A stretch of DNA of 64,000 bases. Source: Fusarium oxysporum f. sp. lycopersici 4287 (taxonomy: Eukaryota; Ascomycota; Sordariomycetes; Hypocreales; Nectriaceae). Below, one piece after another: positions 12,901-24,516 of this stretch. The translations under genes and the position numbers were made by a program. The notes under the pieces were generated by a model. It did not search any database and was not told where the DNA came from. It saw only the letters and a list, made by a program, of their open reading frames with translations. How positions within the stretch are numbered: position 1 is the first letter of the stretch; every line of letters begins with the position of its first letter. The DNA lies in the NCBI RefSeq assembly GCF_000149955.1, contig NC_030992.1:3240850-3304849 (forward strand). Reading direction: 5' to 3'.

Positions 12901-13550
12901 GGGCGCGGTGGTACGGGAGGTGTCGTGTCTAATCCAAGGTGCTGTTGTTCCTTGTGAACTCTTCGCCTGTCGCTGATACCATCGGGAATCTCTGGTAGAT
13001 CTCGAGGAAGATCTGCAAATGCGACGTGGACACTAGTTCTATTCTTGTTCTGCAGCTTTGCAGTCTGGCCGCCGATAATTGGCCTCTTAGGCAATAAAGT
13101 CTGGGATTCGGCCATTGAAGAAGCGTATGAAGGGGGATTTGGTGAAGGATGTTCTTGATTCTCGTTGGAGATATTCTCCCGGACGTCATCTTGTTGGACA
13201 GGGCTGGACCTGAAGGTCCGTTCCTCCCTTTCTGAAGACATGGTGATGTTCACAGGTGAAATTGACAATGGAGGAGGAAACGCTACTGGCGGTTCGAGAG
13301 GGGAGGGTGTTGTCTTTGAAGGTGAGGTAGAAGGGGAAACAGAAGGAGATGAGGGAGGGCGTGCAGGAGGTGTTTGTGTCTGATTCTGGCTAGGTGGTGA
13401 GGGTGGTACATACGTATGAGAGTCGTAGTGTTCTTCGGATGTCAACAGTCTCACAGCAGCGGGACTGTAACCGGTGGGTGTGTGATGAAGGTCCTCGTCA
13501 TCATAGGGAGGGAGGCTGTAGTCGGGCGGGCGCGACATATTCGGGTCCAT
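9939..13550 (-). CDS. chs1: Chitin synthase, class I
   Basis: Processive glycosyltransferase 2 that polymerises GlcNAc from UDP-GlcNAc and extrudes chitin across the plasma membrane. Exon 1 is 13550-11156 and exon 2 is 11104-9939, with a 51-nt intron 11105-11155 (GTAAGA...GTGTAG, phase 1); 1186 aa. The catalytic part starts near residue 425. It contains [13 protein letters not shown], the product-site EDRIL (residues 767-771) and the QRRRW signature (807-811) made across the splice junction. About seven hydrophobic helices follow to the C-terminus. Stretches such as [18 protein letters not shown] and GYTLRQ fit class I rather than II or III. The first ~425 residues are proline/serine-rich and look disordered, which is long for the class. 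The start is the first ATG in the open frame ([12 protein letters not shown]); a second ATG at 13538 is possible. Upstream open sequence to 13604 has no ATG. Confidence 0.92.
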
Positions 13551-15683
13551 GACTGGCGAGGAGAGGCTGGAATGGAATGCAGTGGACGCGGGTACTTGCG
13601 ACAATACGAGCTGAGCTATTCGAGTAACGGTTCAGGGTCTAAAAAGCGAAGGATACTTTGTATCTCGACGGCTGCTGCCGCTGAGACGATCCGAATCGCG
13701 TACTAGAGATGGTGAAAGCAGTGTTGGTTTTGATGTTGATTTGCGCCTCTTGTTGGTAGTTGAAACTCTGATATCAACGAGGCGTTGATTGTGCACGAGC
13801 TTGTGGTCGGTGTAGGTTTAGATTGTCGTCGAATGGCGGTGGGACAAGACAAAGACAGCAGAGACAAACAACGCGCAAATAGTATCGCAATACAAAACAA
13901 TGAATGATTCTTCGGAATGTCTCCTTTTTTTCTCAGGATGTTGTAGTACAATAGGACAGGTAAAGTAAAGTACGGAGCGAGCGGAGCTTTGGATCGGGTT
14001 TGGTTGCGGGCATGAGAGAGGTGAGGATCCAATGGTGGGGGAGGAGCTTAACAAGGTAATCCAAACAAATTACGTCGCACTGTTGGCATGGCAACGCATC
14101 CAAATTGGGACAGCTCTGTCTTACATCAGGTCTCACAATTTCTGGCGGCCCGCTTTGTTTCAGTGACTGGGAGACCATCAGTGGAGGTTGATTAATTGCC
14201 TGCATTTCTTCAACATTCAATTCATTGCCTTATGTCTCTCGCTTATATTCTCAATTGCACAATTCAGAATCATCGTGACATTCAGACCTCTTACTCAACT
14301 GTTTACTTTCCTCCCGAAACGCCCGAGGATGAACTACAGGTGTGACGATCACCTAGCAACAGTAACACAGCCTTCCCTGAACTATGGATCATGGCGCTTA
14401 GCATCTGAAAGTGGATACTCTATTCAACGGTCTCGATCCTACTCTGTACCTGATCGGTAAATAACAAGCAACCACAGACGTAAGCTCGGAGTATTTAAAA
14501 TTCTGATCCATAGGTAAACTTGAAGGGTGAGAACAAAGGGGGAAAGCGCCGGCCAAGCTAATACCAGGACTATCGAAGTAGTTTCATCCCCTGATCTGAA
14601 GGGTCGAATCTTGTCAAGCCTCGATGTACACTCCAAGCTTGGAAACAAACCTTTGTTTTCGGACAACCTCAATAACCTTTTCAACGCCACAAACACATGA
14701 CCAATGTTTTGACTTGGCTTTATGGTTCGTACTTACAAGGTTAGAGTAGACGCATTCTTCTTGGAACTTGAACGTCTTGAAGTGAGACTGTGCGTTGGTT
14801 GACAAGCTATACCCTGGATACGTCAGCCACGAGGCGAGATCACGATCGCAAAGCAAGCATCCAGTTTAATATAGATAGGCGGGCGGGCCACAGCATAAAC
14901 GAGCTTTAGACTCTATGATGCGATTTTAGAACCGCTACAGCCACGAGAACTCGAAACCCTAGGTATTTATCAATGCGTATCCAGAAAGAATTAAAAAAAA
15001 AAAAAAAAAAAAAAAAACATGAAATATCACTTTGTGAGTACTAGTTCATGATGCGAATTACAAGAGCATGAGCTTCAGTCCCAGAGATTCCTTGTCATAT
15101 ATGAATAGGTAGTCTTCAAATGGCTTTCTATATAAGGCCTTTTCATGAGTAACTAAGGCTGTTATCACAACCTCGGTCAAGCCTATTGGTGAACGTTAAA
15201 CAACGTAGAAACTCTACAATCATTATAACCACTTCCCCGCGTTTTATCGTATAATCGATATCTGAAATGCCGACAAGCAGATTGAGGGGGAGTTAACGTT
15301 CGTGAGCCAACGAAGCCAACAGAAACGGTATCAATCAAGCTAATGAGCGCACCCGATGCTTCTGAAAGCCGAGATCGTCAGAGAGAATGGCAAGACCAAG
15401 ATGCGAGTTTCTTGTCCTCTGATACTTCGGACCTTGACACGTCAATGGCTTTGAGAAGAAGGCAGAGTCGTCATCGATCCAACCACCACGCTGCATAAGA
15501 TGCTCACCACTCAAAGTATACAGGAAGAAACCCCGAGATGCCACATGGATTGTTCTTTTAAGAAGAGGCACCATCCTTGAAAGGGGCTTGAAAATGTTTC
15601 CCCAGCGCTTTTCGAGGTCCTGCTTCCAATGGGTTTACAAAATCTGTCATCTCATATCACTGGATCATTAATACGCAGCCGAA
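13551..15683. promoter_or_regulatory. Divergent intergenic region between the chitin synthase and MFS transporter genes
   Basis: 2.1 kb shared upstream region. The part next to the chitin synthase (13700-13830) has GT/GA-rich leader-like sequence on the plus strand, that is, pyrimidine-rich on the coding strand. It also contains a 25-nt A homopolymer (listed separately). Small open frames around 14188-14460 and 14614-14856 show no family features. Confidence 0.45.
14993..15017 (+). repeat. Poly(A) homopolymer, 25 nt
   Basis: An uninterrupted run of 25 A residues in the intergenic region. It could be simple slippage or the tail of an old retroposed sequence. I found no target-site duplication or element body around it. 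Confidence 0.9.
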
Positions 15684-17633
15684 ATGGAAACGATTAAAGA
15701 AACTCAAGGTGAGCTTCGCTCCGACCCGACACCACAAGATGGCAGGACTCCTGAAGCCAAGACGAGATCAGCAACTGCAGTACTACAAAATCCACTGGCC
15801 AACATGACGCATGACGAATTGGTCGCCGATGCAGAGAACCTCGCCCAGGATAAGGGATTGGACAGCTATAGGCCGTGGTTTTCCAAAGGCGCACTCGTAG
15901 CCAAAGTCATCAACACGCCGAAAGGATACGAGGCGATAGAGGAGTTGACCGAGGAGGACAAGGAGCTCCTAAGGAACGAAGATGAACATCGTTGGAAGTC
16001 TCAGCCAAAGATGCTTTACTTCCTCTGCGCATTGTGTGCGGGTTGCGCTATTGTGCAGGGCATGGATCAGACAGTCATAAATGGTGCACAGGTAAATCCT
16101 CCCTGAGTATCGAGAGACAAACAGACTAATAATCCAGCACTTCTACTTCGAAGAGTACAAAATCAAAGATAGAGCGCTGCAAGGTCTGACAAACGGCGCA
16201 CCTTATGCCTCTGCTGCCCTCATCGGATGCTGGCTCAACGCCCCCTTAAACAGATACTTTGGCCGTCGAGGAACCATCGCCTTTTCCTGTCTCTTGGCTT
16301 TCGTCACAGGAATATGGCAAGCTGCTGCTAACAGTTGGACATGTCTACTCATTGCACGCTTCACCCTCGGGCTCGCAGTTGGCGCCAAGTCAAGTACCAC
16401 TCCCGTATACGCAGTTGAATGTGCACCCAAGGCAATTCGAGGCGCCTTGACCATGATGTGGCAGATGTGGACGGCTTTCGGCATCATGCTCGGCTTTGCT
16501 TCTTCTTTAGCTTTCCAGAACATCAAATGGCCGAATCAGTACGCACCTTGGAGATGGATGATCGGTTCAACGGCTCTTCCACCGTTGATCGTTGGTCTTC
16601 TGATTTTCCTTCTCCCCGAGAGTCCACGTTGGTATATGGATAGGGGAGACTTTCAGAAGGCATACCTTTCGCTTAGGAAGCTTCGTCGGGATGACCTTCA
16701 AGCTGCTCGGGATCTCTATCTCGCTTGGAAGTTCTTGGAGGCCGAGCAAAACTCCAAAGAAGGCCGGAAAACTTTGAAGGAGCTCTTCACAGTACGGAGG
16801 AACTGGAGAGCTGCGCAGTCTTCGTGGTTCTGTATGCTGATGCAGCAGTTCTGTGGTGGTATATTTCGCCCAAACCATCTCTTGAATAGGATGTAACTAA
16901 CAAGTCCACAGTAAACGTGATCGCATATTACAGCACCAAGATCTTTACAGATGCAGGATATACCCGCTCTCAAGCCCTCCTGGCCTCATTCGGTGGCGGT
17001 GCCATCAACTGGATCTTTGCGCTGCCTGCAATTTGGACTATTGATACCTTTGGCCGCCGTAACCTCCTGCTAGTTACGTTCCCCATGATGAGCGCTTGTC
17101 TGTATTGGACCGGCTCATGCTTCGGTATTCAAGACAACGGTCTTCGTCTTCCTCTCATCGCCACCAGTATTTACATCTTCATGGCCGTTTACTCACCTGG
17201 TCTCGGTCCTGTTCCCTTTACATATAGCGCAGAGGCATTCCCCTTGCATATCCGGGCTCTTGGTATGGCCTCAGCAACATCAATCACCTGGTCATTTAAC
17301 TTTTTACTCAGCTTTACGTGGCCGATGATGGAAAAGTCATTTAAACCCTCAGGCGCCTTTTACTGGTATGCGACGTGGAACGTGGTCGGATTCGTATTTA
17401 CGTATTTCCTGCTTCCAGAGACGAAGGCGCTGTCGTTGGAGGAACTGGATATCGTGTTTAGCATTCGGAATCGTGATCATGTTCGATACTACTCCAAGCG
17501 AATGGGATGGTATGCAAAGCGTCTCATGGGTCGTAGCCCGGACCCCATGCCGCCGTTATATGAGTTGGAGAATTCTACGGTGGGATCAATGTCCGGCGAG
17601 GCAGTCAAACAGACGAATAGCTCATCTGTTTAA
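15684..17633 (+). CDS. MFS sugar/polyol transporter (sugar porter family)
   Basis: Predicted plasma-membrane H+-coupled sugar or polyol carrier. Exons 15684-16091, 16138-16858, 16912-17633; introns of 46 and 53 nt; 616 aa. A ~110-residue cytosolic N-terminus precedes TM1 (LCALCAGCAIVQGMDQTVIN). Sugar-porter signatures follow: the RYFGRR motif in loop 2-3, PESPRW after TM6, the QQFCGVNVIAYYS motif at TM7 (made across the second splice site, which fixes the GTATAT donor), DTFGRR in loop 8-9 and PETK after TM12. Twelve TM segments are expected. The long N-terminus with the QGMDQTVINGA motif is shared with fungal transporters annotated as quinate or myo-inositol carriers, so the substrate is uncertain. 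The start is the first ATG of the open frame. The neighbouring genes do not suggest a catabolic cluster. Confidence 0.9.
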
Positions 17634-18483
17634 GAGGTAGTTGTGAATGATCGATGTAACGTATTGGAGCATTTTTCTTAGATTACCGGGTGGGAGCTTC
17701 GATTGATCCTCGGAGTACAGGATTTGGCCAAGATTTAATTGGTGTCTCTTGGTAAATATTAGGCACTTTATGATGCGAGTTTATGGGAAAGGCTTGACCT
17801 TTAGGGCTCATGATCTAAATGCCCAACGTCGCCGTGCTGTCTTTCAGAGCGTCTTAGGAACGGGTCTCGATGTCTCGCCCAGACTTGTTGCATAGATCGT
17901 TTGAGTAGGAAGATCAGACGAATGCTCCAAGTGATAGTGAATCAATTTTGTCGATTACGGCCACGAATCCTATCGTTGTTCGGAACGAAGACGATAAACA
18001 AAAGTTCCAGAGCATATTCGTCTTAAAGTGTAAGGTGACAATAAGATGAGCACTTCGCCATCAATGAAGGATCGTCAGGCAAGACATTACAGGGCTCAGG
18101 TACCAACTCTGAAGGAACAACATGTCCAATTCAACTTGCCGATGACTGCTACGTAGTAGTTTCGCAAGACAACCCCGTATCTGGCAAGCTCAGAACAATA
18201 TGACTTGAAGATCTACCTAGGTATCATTCAGTCTGACTGTTGTGTATGAGTTTTATTTGAGGGCAGAGCTTTGGGTCCCCTGTAACTGTGTTACCCACCG
18301 TAGATAGCTCGCCATAGTGGAGACCAATCACTGTGAGATCTCAGCCGAGGCTTGCGAAGTACCTCTTATCACTGAGTGACGAGACGGGATCTTCATTCCA
18401 AAGCTCTCACCTCCTCCTTTACCTTTCATATCTCGTAATTCCCCATCCATTGGCATTGTAAAGCTTCACACCAAGAAGTTACA
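17634..18483. other. Intergenic region
   Basis: 850 bp between the transporter stop and the amidohydrolase start. A CT-rich stretch (about 18405-18440) just upstream of 18484 is leader-like. No gene is seen. Confidence 0.45.
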
Positions 18484-21392
18484 ATGGATGAAAAGGCACA
18501 TCTTCCGCCTTATAGCTCCGTTTCGTTGCCAGCGCCGCTTGGCCTTCATCCTGGTCAACAGCGGAACAGACGGTTGTTGCGTCGCTCACGCGGTATCAGG
18601 TTCTTTGCTCTAGCCTGTTTGACCTTCATTGTCTTTGCACAATGGCGACAACTCGCACCGCGAAATAAGACTACTTTGTCTATTCAGAAACTCAATGAAG
18701 ATCTCGAGACGTGTAAGAAGTTCCGTGTCAAGCCGCAAGACCCGCCTGGTCTCGGCCGAGATAAGAATGCTCGTTATATCGACGGCGGCAAGCCCACTTT
18801 GATCAAGAACGCTACTATCTGGATTGGAGAGCCCCTCGAGGGAACCAGTCAAGAGGATGCGTATGCTGGCAAGGGCTGGGAGTGGGTGCAGGGCGATGTC
18901 TTTCTCGAGAAAGGTCTCATTCAGCGTGTTGAGAAGGACATCAAGACTGCTTCGCTACCTGATGACACAGTTGTCTACGAAGCTCATGGCCGCCGTCTGA
19001 CCAGCGGTATTGTTGACACTCACAGCCACGCTGGCGTCTACCCATTGCCCTCTCTTGAGGGAAACTCAGATGGCAATGAGATGTCGGATAACATCACACC
19101 TTGGGCTCGAGCTATCGACTCATTGCTCCCGCTTGATCCTCAAATCGAGGTCATCAAGTCTGGCGGTGTTACTACTTCACTCATCCTTCCTGGTTCCGGC
19201 AACAATATTGGCGGAGAGGCCTATGTCATCAAGCACGCAGTTGGCAAGCCTGATGGCCGCAAGGAAATCAGTGCAGTGGACTTGCTTGCCGACCCAGACC
19301 GCAACTGGCGATATATGAAGATGGCATGTGGTGAGAACGCGAAGCGTGTTCATGGCCGAGTTGGAAATAGGCCATTCAGCCGTATGGGTGAAAGCTACGA
19401 GTTTCGCCACGCTTTTGAGCAAGCGAGAGATTTGATCCAGAAGCAGGATGACTGGTGCGCGAAGGCTGAGTCTCAGGGTGTTGAGTCCTTGGATGAGTAT
19501 CTTCCTGGCGAGATTGCCTGGGAGGCTCTCACTGCTGCGCTTCGTGGTCAGGTTCATATCAACACACATTGTTACACGATCCCCGACTTGGAGGCTATGG
19601 TGGATCACACCAACGAGTTCAAGTTCCCTGTTCGGGCCTTCCATCATGCTCACCAGACATATCTGGTGCCCGAGGTAAGAACATGTTATATTAAAAGGCT
19701 TCTTTTACTAATAGCTATTAGATCCTCAAGAGAACCTGGGGCGGACGTCCTCCTGCATCTGCTCTCTTCGCTGATAATATGTTCTACAAGACCGAAGCAT
19801 ACATTGGCTCAGAGTATGCTGGAAAGATCCTCCACGAAAATAACCTGACAGTAGTGTATGTCAGCGACAACCCTGTGATCAACGCACAACATGTCCTTTT
19901 TGAAGCAGCTAAGGCTTACCACTACGGCCTTCCTTACCACGTCGCACTGGCCAGTGTGACATCTGCTCCCGCTGAACTACTCGGTTTGGGCAAGCGTCTA
20001 GGAAAAGTCAAGCCTGGTTTTGATGCCGACGTTGCTGTCTGGGATAGTGACCCTCTCAGCGTTGGCGCAACCCCTGTGCAAGTCTGGATTGACGGCACAG
20101 CTCAGTTCGAGGACCCTATTGAGCTGATGAAATCACAAGAAGCAGCTGTATCTGTCGAGAAGCCTGCTGAGATTGTTGAGGGGCCAAGCAAGCTCGATAC
20201 CGTACTCTTCACTGGTGTCAAGAAGGTGTTCCTTGAAGATGAGAAGACTTACGAATCTCAAGACAAGCCAGTCAATGCGGTTGTTCACAACGGCAAGATT
20301 TCTTGCATTGGAGCTTGCGAACGGGAGTTCCAAGCTGTGGCTGCAACTGGCGCAAAGACTATTGCACTCAAGAATGGTTATTTGACTCGATCTTTCACAG
20401 CTGTGGGTGGTACTCTGGGTCTCAGCGAGATTGATGCCGAGGACGCAACTAACAATGGACCCAACCCGTTGATCTTCTCTCGGGCTATCGATGGCCTTGC
20501 TCTTGACTCCAAGAAGTTGCACGTTGCCTCACGATACGGAGTTACCAGAGCCGTCTCAGCACCAGTCTTTGTGGGTGGTGCAACCCATTTCGGTACCAGC
20601 GTCGGATTCTTGACCTCGGCATTGACAACTCTGGAAGAAGGCGCAGTTTTTGCTCCCGACCTGGCAGTTCACTACACTCTGGACCTGAATGTCAGAGGTT
20701 CAACTAGCTATTCAGCCGCTTTCGGTGGACTGAGAAACAAGTTACTTACAGCCGCTACAACCCCGGAACCTGCGAGCAATCCGTTTTCAGAAGCAGCGTA
20801 CCTCAAGAAGGTGATCAGTGGCGAGCAAGTTCTGGCCCTCACCATCAACAGTGCAGATGGTATTGCAACGGCTCTTCGAATCAAGTCTGAGATCGAGGGT
20901 GTCCTCACAACAGCTGACTCAAGCAAGAGAGTTGGTGGTCTCAAGCTGGCCATCATTGGTGGTGCCGAGGCTCACCTGCTGGCCAAGGAGCTTGGAGAGG
21001 CTGGCGTTGGAGTCATCCTGTCGCCGCTGCAGGCAAAGGGTGAAAGCTGGGACTCACGTCGCGCCTTGACCGGTGCACCACTCACCAATGGCACAACCAT
21101 TGATGCCTTGGTTGACGCAGGCGTAGTTGCTGCGATTGGACTGCAAGAAGATTGGGAGCTTCGTGACTTGGGTTTTGCAGCGGGTACTGCTTTCAAGAAC
21201 GGAGGTGGACGGTTGAATGAGAAGGAGGCTATCGATCTTGTGAGTAGCAACATTTACAAGATTCTTGGGGCGGATGAAAAGTCAGCCAAGGACTCTGGTC
21301 ACTTTATGGTGACTGAGGGTAGCCCTCTTGAGATTGGATCGAGAATCAAGGCTGTTGGCCATGGTAGGGGTGATGTATCTGTGTTTATCTAG
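18484..21392 (+). CDS. Membrane-anchored amidohydrolase with a degenerate second copy (CE9-like)
   Basis: Predicted metal-dependent hydrolase of the amidohydrolase superfamily (fungal members are often labelled carbohydrate esterase 9); substrate unknown. Exons 18484-19674 and 19722-21392, intron 47 nt, phase 0; 953 aa. A basic N-terminus and one hydrophobic helix (about residues 38-55) predict a type II membrane protein with an extracytosolic catalytic part. The first half has the metal-site DTHSH (His180, His182), NTH (His362), FHHAH (387-390), GGVTTSLILPGSGN and the C-terminal PGFDADVAVWD motif. Residues ~550-953 look like a second copy: NGKISCIG, then TRSFTAVGGTLGL where the HxH should be, and GGAEAH in place of the HHAH segment. 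The usual family size is 400-550 aa, so this is an internal duplication with one probably inactive half. Confidence 0.85.
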
Positions 21393-22109
21393 GTGTACCT
21401 TTTGATAGCATACGAGTACTTGGGTTAAAGAGTTGGATGAATTACATGCGTTTATCTAAAAGATCCACCATTTAGATGGCTTCCTTGAAGTTCACTCCTA
21501 AGGTCAAGATACATGAGTCGAGTATGGAGTTACACAAGACGTCATTCTCATGTCTCTTACCCTACCTAAGCTTTACTAAAGTCTTCATAATACTTATGAG
21601 AGTTGAGTACAGCATGTGTTCTTAATAAACTCTTTCTCATCTCCTTTGATGTGAGTGTTGTAGATTTATAATATGAGTGGCAACTTGCAAATGAGGCCAT
21701 CGCCAACAGAAATACAGTGGGAGCCGACCCTTCGGGACGCGGGGATTACAAACAGTGACGCGCGGGAGCAAAGTGGAGCATCGCGCGCGGGTAATGACCA
21801 AGAGCGATTCCATTGGCTGAAATCGTAAATCTGGTCGATTTCGGCAGAGGTTTTCGGAAGCAGCAAGCAGAAATCGGAAAATGCTCCACAAGCCATGATG
21901 GCCCCATTATCATGGGACAAGAGGATAAATAGCTTGAGGACCCCGCCATGATGGAATGAGCTACGGTAGAATCATATACAAGATAAAGTATAGTAGCCAA
22001 CAGATAGCAGTTCATGTGGAATTGGCCTCTAATTGCACGAAGAAATTTTTCGACATCTTTATTCAAGTCGTTTTCGTTTTCATCTCAGAGACATTCACAT
22101 TCATCCACC
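21393..22109. other. Intergenic region
   Basis: 717 bp. A GC-rich patch at about 21700-21800 (GGGAGCCGACCC..., GCGCGCGGG) stands out from AT-rich flanks. No gene is supported; the overlapping minus-strand frames at 21637-22066 are in different frames over the same patch and carry no motif. Confidence 0.45.
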
Positions 22110-23027
22110 ATGTCAAAGGTTGCCCCTGTAATTGCGCTATCCCATGGCGGTGGTAAGTCGACACCATATGATCTGGCTCAATTGCCGGCATAGCTAACAC
22201 TGTTAGGCCCGATGCCTGTTCTTGGCGACCCTAAGCATGAAAGCATTGTCTACTCCCTAAAGAACCGCGTCCCCAAGATCCTCAAGCTCGGCACCCCAGA
22301 TCAACCCCGAGCCATCATCCTTGTCACCGCCCACTGGTCAACCGCAAAGCCCACCATCTCATCAGGCGCATCTCATAAGTTACTCTACGACTACTACGGG
22401 TTCCCTCGTGAATCATACTCTCTCAAGTACCCAGCACCCGGACACCCAGAGATCGCAAACGAGATCGCCGATGCTCTGCGCGGAGAAGGTCTCACACCTG
22501 AATTAGATGACGAGCGAGGATGGGACCACGGAGTTTTTATTCCGCTTCTGCTCGTCAATCCCAAAGCCGACATCCCCGTAGTCCAGGTCTCAGTTCTTGA
22601 GTCAGAGGATCCTGAAGAACATCTCCGCATGGGCGCAGCACTGCGAAAACTGCGAGCCAACAATATCGCCGTCGTTGGTTCAGGGTTTGCAAGCTTTCAT
22701 AACATTCGCGCCATGATGATGCTGATGAATGCGGGGTCTGAACAGCAGGCGCAATTCCGAACCTTGTCTGATGAATGGAACAACACATTAACTGAGGCGA
22801 CGCTCAAGAAGGATACAGATGAGCGGTGGAAGGCTCTCAAGGGGTGGAGAAAATTTCCATATGCTGATATGATGCACCCGCCTAATGGAGGAGAGCACTT
22901 TATGCCATTGCTTGTGTGCGCGGGAGCAGCAAGGGAGGGAGAAGAGACGAGAAAGTACAACGATGAGTATGTTGGAGTTGAGATTAGCACATTCTACTGG
23001 GGATCGGAGGAAGAGAGCAAACTGTAA
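22110..23027 (+). CDS. LigB-type extradiol ring-cleavage dioxygenase (4,5-DOPA dioxygenase-like)
   Basis: Cytosolic non-haem metal enzyme that cleaves catechol-type rings outside the two hydroxyls; related proteins include plant and fungal DOPA 4,5-dioxygenase and bacterial YgiD. Exons 22110-22152 and 22207-23027, intron 54 nt (GTAAGT...TTAG, phase 1, splitting the GGG codon run); 287 aa. Family motifs in order: SHGGGPMP with metal-ligand His12, TAHW with His57, WDHGVFIPL with the catalytic histidine, GSGFASFHN, and HPPNGGEHFMPLLVCAGAA with the last ligand. All are intact and the length matches the family (about 260-290 aa). The true substrate cannot be told: no aromatic-degradation genes lie next to it. 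The start ATG is required because the first metal ligand is encoded in exon 1. Confidence 0.93.
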
Positions 23028-23450
23028 ATGTTTATCGATTTTAGCATTGTTGAATAGAGTATCATGGTTATTTGGTATGCTTGTTTTAAGCCAAGCTTGA
23101 GTGTGGGTGCCCCTCATGTCAGAACCTCAATTGGTAACTCCATCTCACTCCCATTGGAACAGAGATCCCTACCGATCCCCTGATTTACAGGTACAAATAC
23201 TTCTGACAGCAGGTTACATGCAACAGGAAAGATGTGCATCCTGTGCTGCAGATGCAGGCAGAATATCAATATCGAAAAGCCGCCTCAAACCCACTATTCG
23301 TGACCCGCTGCCGTCATCACGGGCTTGGCTCGCCCAGTTCGCTATTGTCAAGAGTCTTAGCTGACGTCAAGACGAAAAAAGAATCAAGTCTATAGAATCT
23401 TTCGAGGCCAAGAAAAATCTTGTACAATTACACATTATGATATTGTAAAA
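23028..23450. other. Intergenic region
   Basis: 423 bp between two same-strand genes; it must hold the terminator of the dioxygenase gene and the promoter of the amidotransferase gene. Nothing distinctive is seen. Confidence 0.45.
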
Positions 23451-24516
23451 ATGTTCAAAACTGGAATTCGGTCGTTGTCCTGCCGTTTAAATACATCCAA
23501 CGCTGCAAAGCATCTCCCACGCTTCACTGCCCCTCCAAAATCCGGCATACAACCTCACACTCGCACACTTACACCTTCACCACTACGAAAGCTCTATACA
23601 ACAGCAAGCAGCATGGGTCAACATTACAAGCCCACAATCGACGCACAAGTCGTCAAAGTCTTTGTTCTCGAGACTGATACTCCTCATCCTGATACTCAGA
23701 CCGAGCGCGGTTCGTTTGGTGAGATTCTGCATCGCCATTTTTCAGAGGCTGGAAGCAAGCACCATCCTCCGCTGGGCGTTGAGACAGAGCAGGTCTTTGT
23801 CGTGACAGAAGAGGGCGGTCGCATGCCGAAGGTGGAGGAGTTTGAGGGTTACGATGGGCTGCTCATTACGGGCAGTATGTATGACGCGCATGGCGACAAC
23901 CAGTGGATTCATGACTTGCTCGATCTTTTGAAGCGTGAGTAGCCCGTTATTTCTCTCTTGGAAGGTAAACTCACTGTTCCTAGAACTATGGATAAAGCGC
24001 CCAGACTTTCACTTCACAGGCGTTTGCTTCGGCCATCAGGTCCTCTCTCGTCTTCTAGGAGGCAAAGTCGGCCCGTCACCTACCAACGACTGGGAACTTG
24101 GTCACAATGCAATCACCCTCACACCTGTAGGCAAACGCCTCTTCCGTACACACGATGACAAAGTCTACCTCCATCAAATGCACCAAGACCAAGTTCTCGA
24201 AGCCCCCACGGTCGAGTCATCCAACGGCCTTCTCAAGCCCGACACTGACGTCCATGTTTGGGGTACGAGTAATCACACATCCATTCAGGGATTATATATT
24301 CCCAACCGGCTATTCACGTCACAGGCGCATCTGGCTTTTGATGAGGACATGGTCAAGAGACAGATTCAGATGAGAATTGACAGTGGTGGGATCAAGGATC
24401 TGGAGCATGCGGATCGGGCGGCTGAGACGGCGGATCTAGAACATGACGGAGAGCAAGTTGCGTCAGCGATTCTGAGGTTGTTTAGGTACGACGATGATGG
24501 TATGTCGTGGGACTAA
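23451..24516 (+). CDS. Class I glutamine amidotransferase-like protein
   Basis: Triad-type amidotransferase fold, GMP-synthase GATase-like; the acceptor reaction is unknown. Exons 23451-23934 and 23984-24516, intron 49 nt (GTGAGT...CCTAG, phase 1); 338 aa. The central part has the oxyanion-strand region LLITGSMYDAH and the nucleophile elbow GVCFGHQ with Cys176, made available by splicing. Near the C-terminus the expected catalytic-histidine motif (HPE in most members) appears as SQAHLAFDED, so the His is there but the Pro-Glu is not in the usual register. The first 54 residues are basic, Ser/Thr-rich and lack acids up to Met55, which looks like a mitochondrial presequence. An internal ATG at 23613 (MGQHYKPT) would make a cytosolic form of 284 aa. 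Dual targeting is inference. Confidence 0.87.

Noticed and set aside
14993..15017. Poly(A) run as the 3' end of a LINE or processed pseudogene
   Set aside because: No coding remnant upstream and no target-site duplication seen.
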